Origin: Cohnella ginsengisoli
GTDB lineage: Bacteria > Bacillota > Bacilli > Paenibacillales > Paenibacillaceae
NCBI RefSeq assembly: GCF_029525555.1
Contig: NZ_JAPDHZ010000003.1
Location: 1 to 64,000 of the forward strand
Direction: 5' to 3'
Length of the DNA stretch: 64,000 nt
Shown: piece by piece, positions 1 through 12,238 of the stretch
Layout: every line of letters begins with the position of its first letter
How positions within the stretch are numbered: the first letter of the stretch is position 1
Notes under the pieces: generated by a model
Seen by the model: the letters and a program-made list of their open reading frames with translations, nothing else
Told to the model about the DNA's origin: nothing
Databases searched by the model: none
Made by a program: the position numbers and the translations under genes

Positions 1-4616
<4,616 letters not shown>

Positions 4617-4742
4617 GCGTTTTTGACGAAAGACGTTTCGTTAGAAACGACGATAGTCAAAAGACGCACAGGTAGTTCGACTTGCTCATGATAAAGCTGG
4701 TATAACTTTTGCTTCCGCCCCGAAAGGCTTCAGCGTCCGTTT

Positions 4743-4779
4743 GTTTTAACGCTCGATGTTCAGTTTTCAAGGAGCAATC
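4743..4779 (-). other. Pre-16S processing stem, upstream arm (rRNA leader)
   Basis: Lies in the 16S leader about 130 bases before the mature 5' end and is nearly the reverse complement of 2992-3028. The leader (about 4617-4813) also has a local hairpin near 4635-4655 (CGTTTCGTTAGAAACG). It resembles the hairpin in the spacer, which suggests the two flanks share a common origin. Confidence 0.7.
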
Positions 4780-4819
4780 TTTTAAAGCTTGTCCGCTTCG
4801 TTTCCGAAGCAGGAATTAG

Positions 4820-4848
4820 ATCTTATCATAACCACGCGGCTCTTGCAA
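4820..4848 (-). promoter_or_regulatory. rRNA operon sigma-A promoter
   Basis: On the minus strand: -35 TTGCAA (4843-4848), 17-base spacer, -10 TAAGAT (4820-4825) preceded by TG at the extended -10 position. The predicted start near 4813 gives a leader of about 200 nt before 16S. A second, more distal promoter could exist, but I see no equally good match up to 4900. Confidence 0.65.
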
Positions 4849-5122
4849 TACCCTTTTTTCTTCCTTTCGAAACTCGTATGTATAATCACCAGTGTTCGGA
4901 TGGTTTTAAAACGGCTTTGCAAAAGGCACAAGAAGTAATTTAACATATCTCCCTTGCGATGCGCAACCCCTTTTTTTAAAAATATATTTGTTTCTTCCCA
5001 TCGCACCATGAACGCGTATTGAATGAACAAAAATCGCGATAGCGCTAAAGCCGTTCGATGCTATGCTGAAGACGATAACTTACTCTTCTATATAGAAAGA
5101 AAGCGAGCGAGGTGAAAAGGGC

Positions 5123-5956
5123 TTGTCTTATTTATCATTAAGCACATGGAGCCTGCATCGGCTGCTCGGTCCGCTCCGGTGGACGGCCTGGGATGCCGAA
5201 GGCGAGCGTCATATCGTTAACGAACAGGAACAGCCGGAAAATTTGACGCTGCTTCAACTGCCTGCCGAAGCGGCGAAAAGAGGCTATGCTGCGTTGGAAA
5301 TCTGTCATTTTCATTTTCCAAGCACCGAACCCGATTATCTGAACCGACTCCGCGAAGCCTTCCAAGCAACCGGCGTTCGATTCGATACGCTGTTGCTGGA
5401 TTACGGGGATCTGACTTTGAACGATTCAATCAGGCTGACGGCGGATCTGGCGCTCATACGAGCGTGGATCGATGCGGCTTCACTTGCCGGAGCAAAACAA
5501 ATCAGAATCGTCGCCGGCGAACGCGACGGATCGGACAAAACGGCTTTGGCGCAGTCCGCACGGCACCTTAGAGATTTGGCCGCTTATGCAAACGGGAAAA
5601 ACGTAAACGTCGTCACCGAGAACTTCAAAGCGCTTACCGCGACCGGCGAGCATTGCCGCGAGCTTGTCACGCTGACCGAGCCGGAGGTGCAATGGATCAC
5701 GGACTTCGGCAATTTCTCAGGCGCTCGCAAGTACGAGGAGCTAGAGATGATCCTTACGCATAGCGTGTCCGTGCACGCGAAAGCCCAATATGACGATCGA
5801 GGCTGGCCCGATCGCGCGGAATTCGAGCGCTGCCTGGACCGAGCGATCGGAAGCGGCTTCAACGGGGCGTACGTTTTAATCTACGACGGACCGGGAGACA
5901 TGTGGGAAGGCTTGGAACGGATTAAAACGATCGTGGAAACAAGGCTGCGCGGCTAA
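5123..5956 (+). CDS. Sugar phosphate isomerase/epimerase-like TIM barrel protein
   Basis: 277 residues. It resembles the xylose isomerase-like TIM barrel (AP endonuclease family 2) superfamily: an N-terminal strand with LEICHFHFP, a VVTENF strand (E at about 171), WITDFGNF (D at about 192) and a late SVHAKAQYD strand. These supply the Glu/Asp/His ligands of the usual divalent metal site. The substrate cannot be told. The start is TTG at 5123, chosen because AGGTGA (5110-5115) sits 7 bases upstream and no ATG is nearby. It is a single-gene unit ending in a hairpin terminator, next to the rRNA promoter and transcribed away from it. Confidence 0.85.
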   Translation: MSYLSLSTWSLHRLLGPLRWTAWDAEGERHIVNEQEQPENLTLLQLPAEAAKRGYAALEICHFHFPSTEPDYLNRLREAFQATGVRFDTLLLDYGDLTLNDSIRLTADLALIRAWIDAASLAGAKQIRIVAGERDGSDKTALAQSARHLRDLAAYANGKNVNVVTENFKALTATGEHCRELVTLTEPEVQWITDFGNFSGARKYEELEMILTHSVSVHAKAQYDDRGWPDRAEFERCLDRAIGSGFNGAYVLIYDGPGDMWEGLERIKTIVETRLRG

Positions 5957-5976
5957 AACAGCACAATAAACGAATC

Positions 5977-6008
5977 GCCCCGCAGTCAAGGCACGCGGGG
6001 CTGTTTTT
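5977..6008 (+). terminator. Intrinsic terminator after the isomerase-like gene
   Basis: GCCCCGC (5977-5983) pairs with GCGGGGC (5995-6001) across an 11-base loop, followed by TGTTTTT on the plus strand. Confidence 0.8.
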
Positions 6009-6022
6009 GCAAAAAAAGCGTG

Positions 6023-6502
6023 TTATAGAATTCTTTTAGCGGTGACGTACCTGGATTTCCAATAAGCGCTGTTCATGTTGGATACGGTGACGCCTTGACT
6101 AGTGCTGGCATGCAGGATCTTGCCGCTACCGGCGTAGATGGCGACGTGGCCGATCCAGTTATTTGAGGAGCTAAAGAAGACCAGATCCCCAACGCTCAGC
6201 GAGCCCTTCGTTACCTTCGTGCCCTTGCCGGCAATAGCGGCGGCCGTGCGCGGCAGCTTCGTGCCTTCATTTCCGAAAATGTATTGAACAAACGACGAGC
6301 AATCGAAAGCGGTAGTCAATCCGCTGGCCGCGCCGTACAGATAAGGCGTGCCTATGTATTGCTTGCCGAAAGAAAGCAATGCGAGCGATTCGGGCGTTGC
6401 GGCGGAAGCCTTCGAAGTTCCCAGCGCGGATGCGCCTCCAAATAACAAACCGGCGGCAAGGACGGCGGACACGACAGGTTTGATCAGCTTGCGAACATTC
6501 AT
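6023..6502 (-). CDS. Secreted NlpC/P60 peptidoglycan endopeptidase
   Basis: 159 residues. A signal peptide (basic MNVRK, hydrophobic stretch 8-28, cleavage near KASA-A at 34-35) is followed directly by one NlpC/P60 domain. Cys68 in FDCSSFV, His119 in IGHVAIY and His131 in ILHAS fit the catalytic Cys-His-His triad of gamma-D-glutamyl-diamino acid endopeptidases that cut wall stem peptides. There is no SH3 or LysM wall-binding domain, so this is a minimal enzyme. GGAGG lies 9 bases before the ATG. It is monocistronic; the plus-strand terminator at 5977 separates it from its convergent neighbour. Confidence 0.93.
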   Translation of the reverse strand: MNVRKLIKPVVSAVLAAGLLFGGASALGTSKASAATPESLALLSFGKQYIGTPYLYGAASGLTTAFDCSSFVQYIFGNEGTKLPRTAAAIAGKGTKVTKGSLSVGDLVFFSSSNNWIGHVAIYAGSGKILHASTSQGVTVSNMNSAYWKSRYVTAKRIL

Positions 6503-6659
6503 AGGTTAAGATCCTCCGGGCAATTTTGTATGATAATCTTGCTTGGAATTGATCTTAACACATCCGAATCATCCTCTATTTTCCAAAAAGAAGACAATGC
6601 CGCGAAAATCGCCGTTTAAAGCGCGATTGTTAAAATGGCGTGAGAAAAAGTTAATCAAC

Positions 6660-6693
6660 AAAAACCGCCGGAAATTTTCTTTCCGGCGGTCTT
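6660..6693 (-). terminator. Intrinsic terminator of the WGxxGxxG gene
   Basis: ACCGCCGGAAA (6664-6674) pairs with TTTCCGGCGGT (6680-6690). On the minus strand the stem is followed by a T5 run, just past the stop codon at 6697. Confidence 0.8.
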
Positions 6694-6696
6694 CCA

Positions 6697-7221
6697 TTAG
6701 CGTCTATCGTCGCTCGTGCTGCGCGAACGCATGCCTGCGAGGCCGAGCAAGCCCAGCAAGCCAAGCCAGCCCCAGTTCGATCCGCGGCCGGTCGTCGTCG
6801 TAGCCTTAGCTCTGTACGTGCCATCCACCGAACGAGTGCGGTAAGTGCCGGTCGTCGTCGGCGTGTTGTAGCCAGTATAGCTGCGGGCATTGTAGGTGGT
6901 CGATGTGGAATAAGGGCTTACCGTGCCCGTCGTATTCGTACGGTAACCGCCCATCGTGCCGCCCGTTCCCATGCCGGATACGCCCGTTTCGCCGGTGCCA
7001 TACATGCTGGTCGTGCCGGTCGTTCCGTAAGTTCCGGTCGTTCCGTAAGTGCCGGTCGTTCCGTAAGTGCCGGTCGTGCCATGCGTGCCGGTCGTGCCAT
7101 AAGCCAACGGAGTCGGAGAAGGACTCGGGACGGCCGTCGAAAAAGAAGTGGCATAAGCGGGAACGGCCAAAAACATGGACAGGCACGTACAGGCTGCTGC
7201 TTTGCGAAGCGTCGATTTCAA
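6697..7221 (-). CDS. Exported Gly/Thr/Tyr repeat protein with WGxxGxxG tail
   Basis: 174 residues from a TTG start at 7219-7221, chosen because GAGGAGG lies 8 bases upstream and a signal peptide (KSTLRKAAACTCLSMFLAVPAYA) begins there. An in-frame ATG at 7332 would put 37 extra residues before the signal and is unlikely. The middle holds five 6-residue GTTGTY-type repeats. The tail has NWGWLGLLGLLGLAGM followed by a basic stretch, the WGxxGxxG C-terminal motif that resembles sorting tails such as PEP-CTERM. Function unknown; surface or matrix location is inferred. Confidence 0.75.
   Translation of the reverse strand: MKSTLRKAAACTCLSMFLAVPAYATSFSTAVPSPSPTPLAYGTTGTHGTTGTYGTTGTYGTTGTYGTTGTTSMYGTGETGVSGMGTGGTMGGYRTNTTGTVSPYSTSTTYNARSYTGYNTPTTTGTYRTRSVDGTYRAKATTTTGRGSNWGWLGLLGLLGLAGMRSRSTSDDRR
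7015..7104 (-). repeat. Five tandem 18-bp coding repeats
   Basis: Units of GCCGGTCGTTCCGTAAGT (plus sense) run 7015-7032, 7033-7050, 7051-7068, 7069-7086 and 7087-7104. The last two have diverged (GTGCCATGCGT). They encode the GTTGTY repeats of the exported protein, and as a multiple of 3 they could expand or shrink without loss of frame. Confidence 0.85.
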
Positions 7222-7375
7222 AATGCGTTCCTCCTCGGGAAAGTGGGATTGACAAGACCAAGCGCGAATGCCCTTGTAATGTCCCTCCGACGCCCCGTTC
7301 GCATACCGTGAGAAAACTGCCATTCCGCTCAATCGAGCCCTGTTTATGCAGCAAGTCCTATCCGTGCCCCCGCGG

Positions 7376-8486
7376 TTATTCGAATGCGCTCAGCGGCACC
7401 GCGAATTCCGGCATGCCGGCTGCGTACGGCGTATACTCGTACTGTTCGAAATAAATGACGAGGACCCCGTGCCTCAGGAAAAACGGCCGGTCGGCTTCGA
7501 TCGATTTGAACGGCGTCAGCAGGTCCAGCTTGCGTTCTTTAATCTGCGTTTGAATGGCGCGATTAATAATGGAGACATAGTCCGCGCTGCCGCCCGCGAC
7601 ATCCTTCAGCGAAAGCAGATCTCCCGTCTTCAAATCGAACGTATACGGTACGCGTTGGGTGCCGCCGTGGGCTCCGCCAGTATAAACGTAATAGTCCATG
7701 TACAAGCTAAGCAGACCCGCTTCATTGTTTGCGATCGTGTAAATACCTTCGAACGCGACCGGTGGAATTTCCATGCCCGGATTGCTCTTCTCGGCATCGG
7801 CATTGTCTTTGGCGGCCTTCTCGATCGTCTGACGGCCGGTTGCAGCGTACCTTTCTGCCTCGGATTTCAGCTTGGCGTTTATTTTTGCCTGCGCTTCTTC
7901 GTTTTCCATCCCGGACAATACCGGATAGGAAACGGTCAGCGACAGCTTGGAAGCTTCATGAGTGATCTGCTCCGACTGCCAGGTCAGCTTATTCTCGGCA
8001 ATCGGCGCGATGGACACGGTCTTGGTAGGCGCGTCGTATCCGATGCGATATCCGAAACTCTCGAGGACGAAACGCAGCGGCACAAAAGTCGAGCCCGCTT
8101 GAACGTAAGCAGGCGAGGCGTATAAGCGCTCGCCGTTGAGCCGATATCCGGAAGCCGGAGACAGCTGCATCGTCCGGCCGCGTCCGGTCAGCGTCGTTTC
8201 CCGCGTTTTCGGGTCCCACGAGGTGCCGATGCCCAGCCGATCGTTCAGCGAACGAAGGCCAATGTAGGATTCTCCTTCCACGATGGCGGCCGGCAGGTAC
8301 ACTTTTTTTGCCGTCGATCGCGAAAGGTCTCGCCGAAATTTGGAGCGAAGGCTCCGAAATCGCAGCTTGGGCCCGTTCGGCTCCGCCGGTGCCGGCAAGT
8401 CCGGCAACCGCCAGCGCCGCGGCCAGCGCGGCGATTTTAGCCCGGCGCAGCAAAACGGAATTTGATGCTTTAAGCGTAGCAGCCAT
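7376..8486 (-). CDS. Secreted stalk-domain (copper amine oxidase N-like) protein with DUF3298, frameshifted
   Basis: Intended product about 369 residues. The N-terminus (from ATG 8486, after GGAGGAGG) is a signal peptide ending near AERAQA-A. It runs in one frame to FAIDGKK, then continues in the next as VYLPAAIVEGESYIGL, the start of a copper amine oxidase N-terminal-like stalk domain. The second half (about 150-369) resembles the DUF4163/DUF3298 (PdaC/RsiV-type) fold: VSYPVLSGMENEEAQAKIN, YYVYTGGAHGG. The break is a run of 7 T at 8303-8309; six would restore the frame and give an exact codon count, so a sequencing error is likely. The role in wall or matrix binding is inferred. Confidence 0.75.
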
Positions 8487-8561
8487 GATTGCGGCCTCCT
8501 CCAACAGGAATTAAAGTCTTCCGGCCTTTACCCAAAATTCAAACGGCAGGATCAGCTCGCG

Positions 8562-9518
8562 CTAAAAAACCGTCCGATAAATCGCTTTGTTCTCCAATCC
8601 TCTGATCATAGGCGTCCATGCTTCGCCTTCCGGAAGCGCGCCCAGAGCATCCTCCGCCATCTGCAGCTTGGCGTCCAGCGAATCGATATAATGCAGCGCG
8701 ATCGCTTCGGCCGTCTGCGGCTGAACGGGACTGCCCCACTCCCCTAAATTATGATGCGAAAGAATCAGATGCTGCAATGCCACGACCTTCGGCGAGTCGG
8801 CCGGGATGCCGAGCTTAAGCGCAGCTTCGGTCACCCAGGTCGAAGCGAGGGCGATATGCCCGATCAAGCGGCCTTGCAGGCTGTATTCGGATACGATGCC
8901 CAGACTCGCCGTGAGCTCCTCGGTCTTGGCGATATCATGGAGCAGGATGCCCGCGCGCAGCAGGTCGGCATTCAAAAAAGGACGCTGGCGGCAAATAAAA
9001 TCCCCGATCTCAAGCATGCGAACAGTATGGTAGGCTAGACCCGAATAGTAATTGTGATGGTGGGTTTTGGCGGCGGGATAATGGGACAATTTATCCCCGA
9101 CCTTGGCCAGGCAATAGTCGACGAGCCCGCGAAGCTCCGCGTCCGCGATCTCGGATGCCGTCCGCTGGATCGTATGTACCAGATCGGCGGCGGCGATCGG
9201 CGCCGCCTTGATGAAGTCCGCGATCGCCACGCCGTCCTGTTCGACGGCCAGACGAATCCGATTCACCTTGATTTGAAGCTTTTCCCGGTAGAGCTGAACG
9301 ACCCCTTGCACTTTGACAAGCCCCATCGGCGCGAACAGGCTCTTCTCCGCGGGAGAGACGTCCCAGTACTTAGCCGACAGCTGGCCGCTGGCATCGCAAA
9401 GCACGATGTCGAAATAGTCTTTGGCCGGCGTACCGTTCGTCTGCTTAACCTCGAATTCGCGCAGCAGGTAAAAGCCGACGAACTCGCTGCCGCTGCTCAT
9501 TTCCCTGATTAACGTCAC
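8562..9518 (-). CDS. yhaM: YhaM-like 3'-5' exoribonuclease (OB-fold plus HD domain)
   Basis: 318 residues from GTG 9518 (frame is open further upstream, but similarity to YhaM begins here). An N-terminal OB-like nucleic-acid binding part (about 10-95) is followed by an HD phosphohydrolase domain. Candidate metal ligands are HHH at 153-155, His164 in LAYHTVRMLE, His194-Asp195 in ILLHDIAK, His221, and HH at 255-256. B. subtilis YhaM (314 aa) degrades RNA and ssDNA from the 3' end with Mn or Co; the same role is inferred. It is monocistronic, with an extended -10 just upstream. Confidence 0.85.
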   Translation of the reverse strand: MTLIREMSSGSEFVGFYLLREFEVKQTNGTPAKDYFDIVLCDASGQLSAKYWDVSPAEKSLFAPMGLVKVQGVVQLYREKLQIKVNRIRLAVEQDGVAIADFIKAAPIAAADLVHTIQRTASEIADAELRGLVDYCLAKVGDKLSHYPAAKTHHHNYYSGLAYHTVRMLEIGDFICRQRPFLNADLLRAGILLHDIAKTEELTASLGIVSEYSLQGRLIGHIALASTWVTEAALKLGIPADSPKVVALQHLILSHHNLGEWGSPVQPQTAEAIALHYIDSLDAKLQMAEDALGALPEGEAWTPMIRGLENKAIYRTVF

Positions 9519-9548
9519 GTTGGCATCCCTGCTTTCCTTCTTTTGCAG

Positions 9549-9559
9549 ACAGTATAGCA
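9549..9559 (-). promoter_or_regulatory. Putative extended -10 promoter of the yhaM-like gene
   Basis: Minus-strand TGCTATACT (-10 TATACT at 9551-9556 with TG one base upstream) lies 33 bases before the GTG start. The -35 region is poor (TTAGTA at 18 bases), as is common for extended -10 promoters. Confidence 0.4.
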
Positions 9560-9768
9560 GAATCGCCAAAACCCTACTAATAACTGAATAGACGAAGCGG
9601 CGCCGCAAAAAGTTGACCGCAAACGAGATTTTTCGAATGCAGGCGACAATACAGGCGTGTTAGGCGTCGACCTAACTGGAGCAGCGGCCCCATTTCTCGT
9701 TCGTCGGCTGTTTGGACGAACCCGATGTTGGCTAATGAATTGTTAAAAGAAAAAGGAGTTGACTGGCG

Positions 9769-9987
9769 ATGCCGAATCAGCATGTAGTGCCTCACGAAAA
9801 AGGCTGGGCCGTACGCGGGGAAGGATCGAGCCGGCCGGAGGTCGTGACGAATACGAAACAAGAGGCGGTCGAAGCGGCGCGCAAGCTGGCGCAAGAGCAG
9901 CGCTCCGAGCTTGTCATTCACGGCATGGACGGCCGAATCCAGACGAAGGACAGCCACGGCCACGATCCCTTTCCTCCAAAAGGCTAA
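9769..9987 (+). CDS. DUF2188 family small protein
   Basis: 72 residues, MPNQHVVPHEKGWAVRGEGS, with VVTNTKQEAVEAARKLAQEQ in the middle and ELVIHGMDGRIQTKDSHG near the end. This is the characteristic DUF2188 pattern of a small alpha/beta protein with conserved W and a GRI/KDSHG-type tail. Function unknown in the family. AAAAGGAG sits about 9 bases before the ATG. It stands alone between yhaM and htpG and ends before a strong bidirectional terminator. Confidence 0.85.
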   Translation: MPNQHVVPHEKGWAVRGEGSSRPEVVTNTKQEAVEAARKLAQEQRSELVIHGMDGRIQTKDSHGHDPFPPKG

Positions 9988-10040
9988 GCGAACCGCCGGG
10001 GCTGCCGGCTGCCTTGACGAATCTGTTGGTGACAAAAGAA

Positions 10041-10087
10041 AAAAGCGGGACGCGGCGGATCATTCGATCTGCTGCGTCCCGCTTTTT
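10041..10087. terminator. Bidirectional intrinsic terminator
   Basis: AAAAGCGGGACGC (10041-10053) pairs with GCGTCCCGCTTTT (10074-10086), and the inner GCGGATC/GATCTGC extends the stem. A and T runs flank it on both sides, so it serves both the DUF2188 gene (+) and htpG (-). Confidence 0.9.
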
Positions 10088-10117
10088 CGCGGAGCGATAA
10101 AGCTGCATCCAATCGCG

Positions 10118-11998
10118 TTATACCATAACTTTGCAAATGTCGTTCGTGAACTCGACCGGATCTTCGATCGGCAGCCCTTCGATGAGCAGCGCCTGGTTGT
10201 ATAGCAGCGCCGTATACAGGCCGAGCTTCTCTTTATCCGATTCGAACGCGCTCTTCAGCGACTTGAATACGTCGTGATGCGTGTTGATCTCGAGCACCTT
10301 GTCCGCCTTGACGTCCGGATTGTTCGGCATCATACGCAGCACCTTTTCCATCTCGATCGTCACTTCGCCCTCGGTGGACAGGCAGACGGGATGCGACCGC
10401 AGCCGCTTGGAAGCCTTGACGCTCTTGACCTTGTCGCCGAGCAGCTCCTTCATCGCGCCGAACAGCCCTTCGTACTCTTGCTGTTCCTGTTGCGCCTCCT
10501 TGGCCTCGTCTTCGGTCTCGATGCCGAGATCCCCGCTCGATACGCTGCGGAATTCCTTTTCCTTGTACTTCATGATCATCTTGATCGCGAACTCGTCGAT
10601 ATCGTCGGTGAAGTAAAGGATCTCGTAGCCTTTGTCCGCGACCAGCTCGGTCTGAGGCAGCTTCGCGATGCGCTCGTTCGAATCGCCGGTCGCGTAGTAA
10701 ATGTACTTCTGCTCCTCCGGCATCCGGGACACGTAATCTTCGAGACTGACCAGCTTCTTCTCCTTGGACGAGTAGAACATCAGCAGATCCTGCAGCGTGT
10801 CCTTATGCATGCCGTAGTCGCTGTAAACGCCGTACTTCAATTGACGGCCGAACGCTTGGTAGAACTTCTCGTACTTCTCGCGATCGTCCCGCTGCAGGCG
10901 AGTCAGCTCGCCCTTGATCTTGCTCTCGATGTTTTTGGCGATCAGCTTGAGCTGGCGGTCGTGCTGCAGCATCTCGCGGGAGATGTTGAGCGACAAGCTC
11001 TCGGAATCGACCATGCCCTTGACGAAGCTGAAGTAGTCCGGGAGCAGGTCTCCGCACTTGTTCATGATAAGGACGCCGTTCGCGTACAGCTCGAGTCCCT
11101 TTTCGTATTCCTTGGAGTAATAATCGAACGGCATGCTCTCGGGAATGTAGAGAATCGCCTGGTACACGATCGCGCCGTCCGCGCTGATATGGATATGCTT
11201 CAGCGGCTTGTCGAAGCCGTAGTGCTTTTCGTTGTAAAAATTCTCGTAGTCCTCGTCCTTCAGCTCGCTCTTGTTTTTGCGCCAGATCGGCACCATGCTG
11301 TTGACGCGTTCTTCTTCGGTATACGACTCGTATTCGCTCTCCGTGCCTTCCTTGAGGCGGCTCTTGGTGGCGTTCATCTTGATCGGGTAGCGGATGAAGT
11401 CGGAGTACTTCTTGATAATGGAACGAAGGCGATACTCCTCGAGATACTCGTCGTAGCTGTCGTCCTCGGTGTTGTCCTTGATCTTAAGCGTGATCTCGGT
11501 GCCGACCTCGTCCTTGCTGGCAGGCTCGATCGTGTAGCCTTCGGCTCCGTCGGACTCCCACTTGTAAGCGGTGTCGCTGCCAAGCGCGCGGCTCACGACC
11601 GTGACATTGTCCGCGACCATGAACGCCGAATAGAAGCCGACGCCGAACTGCCCGATGATGTCGTGGCCTTCCTTGGACGCGTTCTCCTGCTTGAAGGCGA
11701 GCGAGCCGCTCTTGGCGATGACGCCCAGATGCGTCTCCAGCTCTTCCCGCGTCATGCCGATGCCGGTGTCGCGGAGGGTGAGCGTGCGGGCGGCTTTGTC
11801 GGGAATGACTTGAATATAGTAGTCGTCTTTGTTGAATACGAGCTTGTCGTCGGTCAGCGCCTTGTAATAAATCTTGTCGATGGCGTCGCTCGCGTTCGAG
11901 ATCAGCTCCCGGAGGAAGATCTCCTTCTGCGTATAGATGGAGTTGATCATCATCTCCAGCAGCCGCTTGGATTCGGCCTGGAACGGTTTCTTTTCCAT
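10118..11998 (-). CDS. htpG: Hsp90 family molecular chaperone HtpG
   Basis: 626 residues, the normal length for bacterial Hsp90. The N-terminal GHKL ATPase is intact: catalytic Glu31 and Asn35 in [12 protein letters not shown], Asp77 and Gly79 in DTGIGMT, and the glycine-rich lid loop [13 protein letters not shown] at about 117-128. The middle (about 230-490) and C-terminal dimer domains follow. It helps refold client proteins in the cytosol using ATP. GGAGAG lies before the ATG. Upstream are a good sigma-A promoter and a CIRCE operator, so HrcA control is inferred; B. subtilis htpG is not controlled that way. Confidence 0.97.
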   Translation of the reverse strand: MEKKPFQAESKRLLEMMINSIYTQKEIFLRELISNASDAIDKIYYKALTDDKLVFNKDDYYIQVIPDKAARTLTLRDTGIGMTREELETHLGVIAKSGSLAFKQENASKEGHDIIGQFGVGFYSAFMVADNVTVVSRALGSDTAYKWESDGAEGYTIEPASKDEVGTEITLKIKDNTEDDSYDEYLEEYRLRSIIKKYSDFIRYPIKMNATKSRLKEGTESEYESYTEEERVNSMVPIWRKNKSELKDEDYENFYNEKHYGFDKPLKHIHISADGAIVYQAILYIPESMPFDYYSKEYEKGLELYANGVLIMNKCGDLLPDYFSFVKGMVDSESLSLNISREMLQHDRQLKLIAKNIESKIKGELTRLQRDDREKYEKFYQAFGRQLKYGVYSDYGMHKDTLQDLLMFYSSKEKKLVSLEDYVSRMPEEQKYIYYATGDSNERIAKLPQTELVADKGYEILYFTDDIDEFAIKMIMKYKEKEFRSVSSGDLGIETEDEAKEAQQEQQEYEGLFGAMKELLGDKVKSVKASKRLRSHPVCLSTEGEVTIEMEKVLRMMPNNPDVKADKVLEINTHHDVFKSLKSAFESDKEKLGLYTALLYNQALLIEGLPIEDPVEFTNDICKVMV

Positions 11999-12032
11999 CG
12001 TTCTACTCTCTCCTTCGATGCTTCGCGTAGTG

Positions 12033-12059
12033 TTAGCACTCTCGCGCAGGGAGTGCTAT
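12033..12059 (-). promoter_or_regulatory. CIRCE operator (HrcA binding site) in the htpG leader
   Basis: TTAGCACTC (12033-12041), 9-base spacer, GAGTGCTAT (12051-12059). This matches the CIRCE consensus TTAGCACTC-N9-GAGTGCTAA at 17 of 18 positions with exact spacing. It lies immediately downstream of the predicted start of the htpG transcript, the usual place for HrcA repression. Confidence 0.9.
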
Positions 12060-12070
12060 TTCCTTCTTTT

Positions 12071-12099
12071 TTATAACACTGGATTCTCGGTAAAGTCAA
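12071..12099 (-). promoter_or_regulatory. sigma-A promoter of htpG
   Basis: Minus strand: -35 TTGACT (12094-12099), 17-base spacer, -10 TTATAA (12071-12076). Predicted start about 12064, so CIRCE occupies about +5 to +32. Confidence 0.75.
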
Positions 12100-12144
12100 T
12101 ACGAAGCCCGGCTTCCGCCCTTCGAACGTCTTCGCCGGCGAAAT

Positions 12145-12200
12145 AAAAAAGCACCCCGTCCAAGCAACACGCGCGTGTTGAGCTTAGGAGAGGTGCTTCC
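12145..12200 (-). terminator. Intrinsic terminator after gntK
   Basis: On the minus strand AAGCACC pairs with GGTGCTT followed by T6. Inside is a second hairpin CAACACGCGCGTGTTG (about 12165-12180). It closes the gluconate operon. Confidence 0.8.
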
Positions 12201-12238
12201 CCATAAAAGATACGGAGGCGAGCTGGGCCAAGGAGCGG

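Noticed and set aside
4782..5030. 82-codon minus-strand frame upstream of the rRNA operon
   Set aside because: It overlaps the rRNA promoter and leader, has low-complexity composition and resembles no protein.
10274..12076. 600-codon plus-strand open frame opposite htpG
   Set aside because: Antisense shadow of a highly conserved gene in GC-rich DNA; composition is Leu/Val/Asp/Arg-biased as expected from complementing Hsp90 codons.
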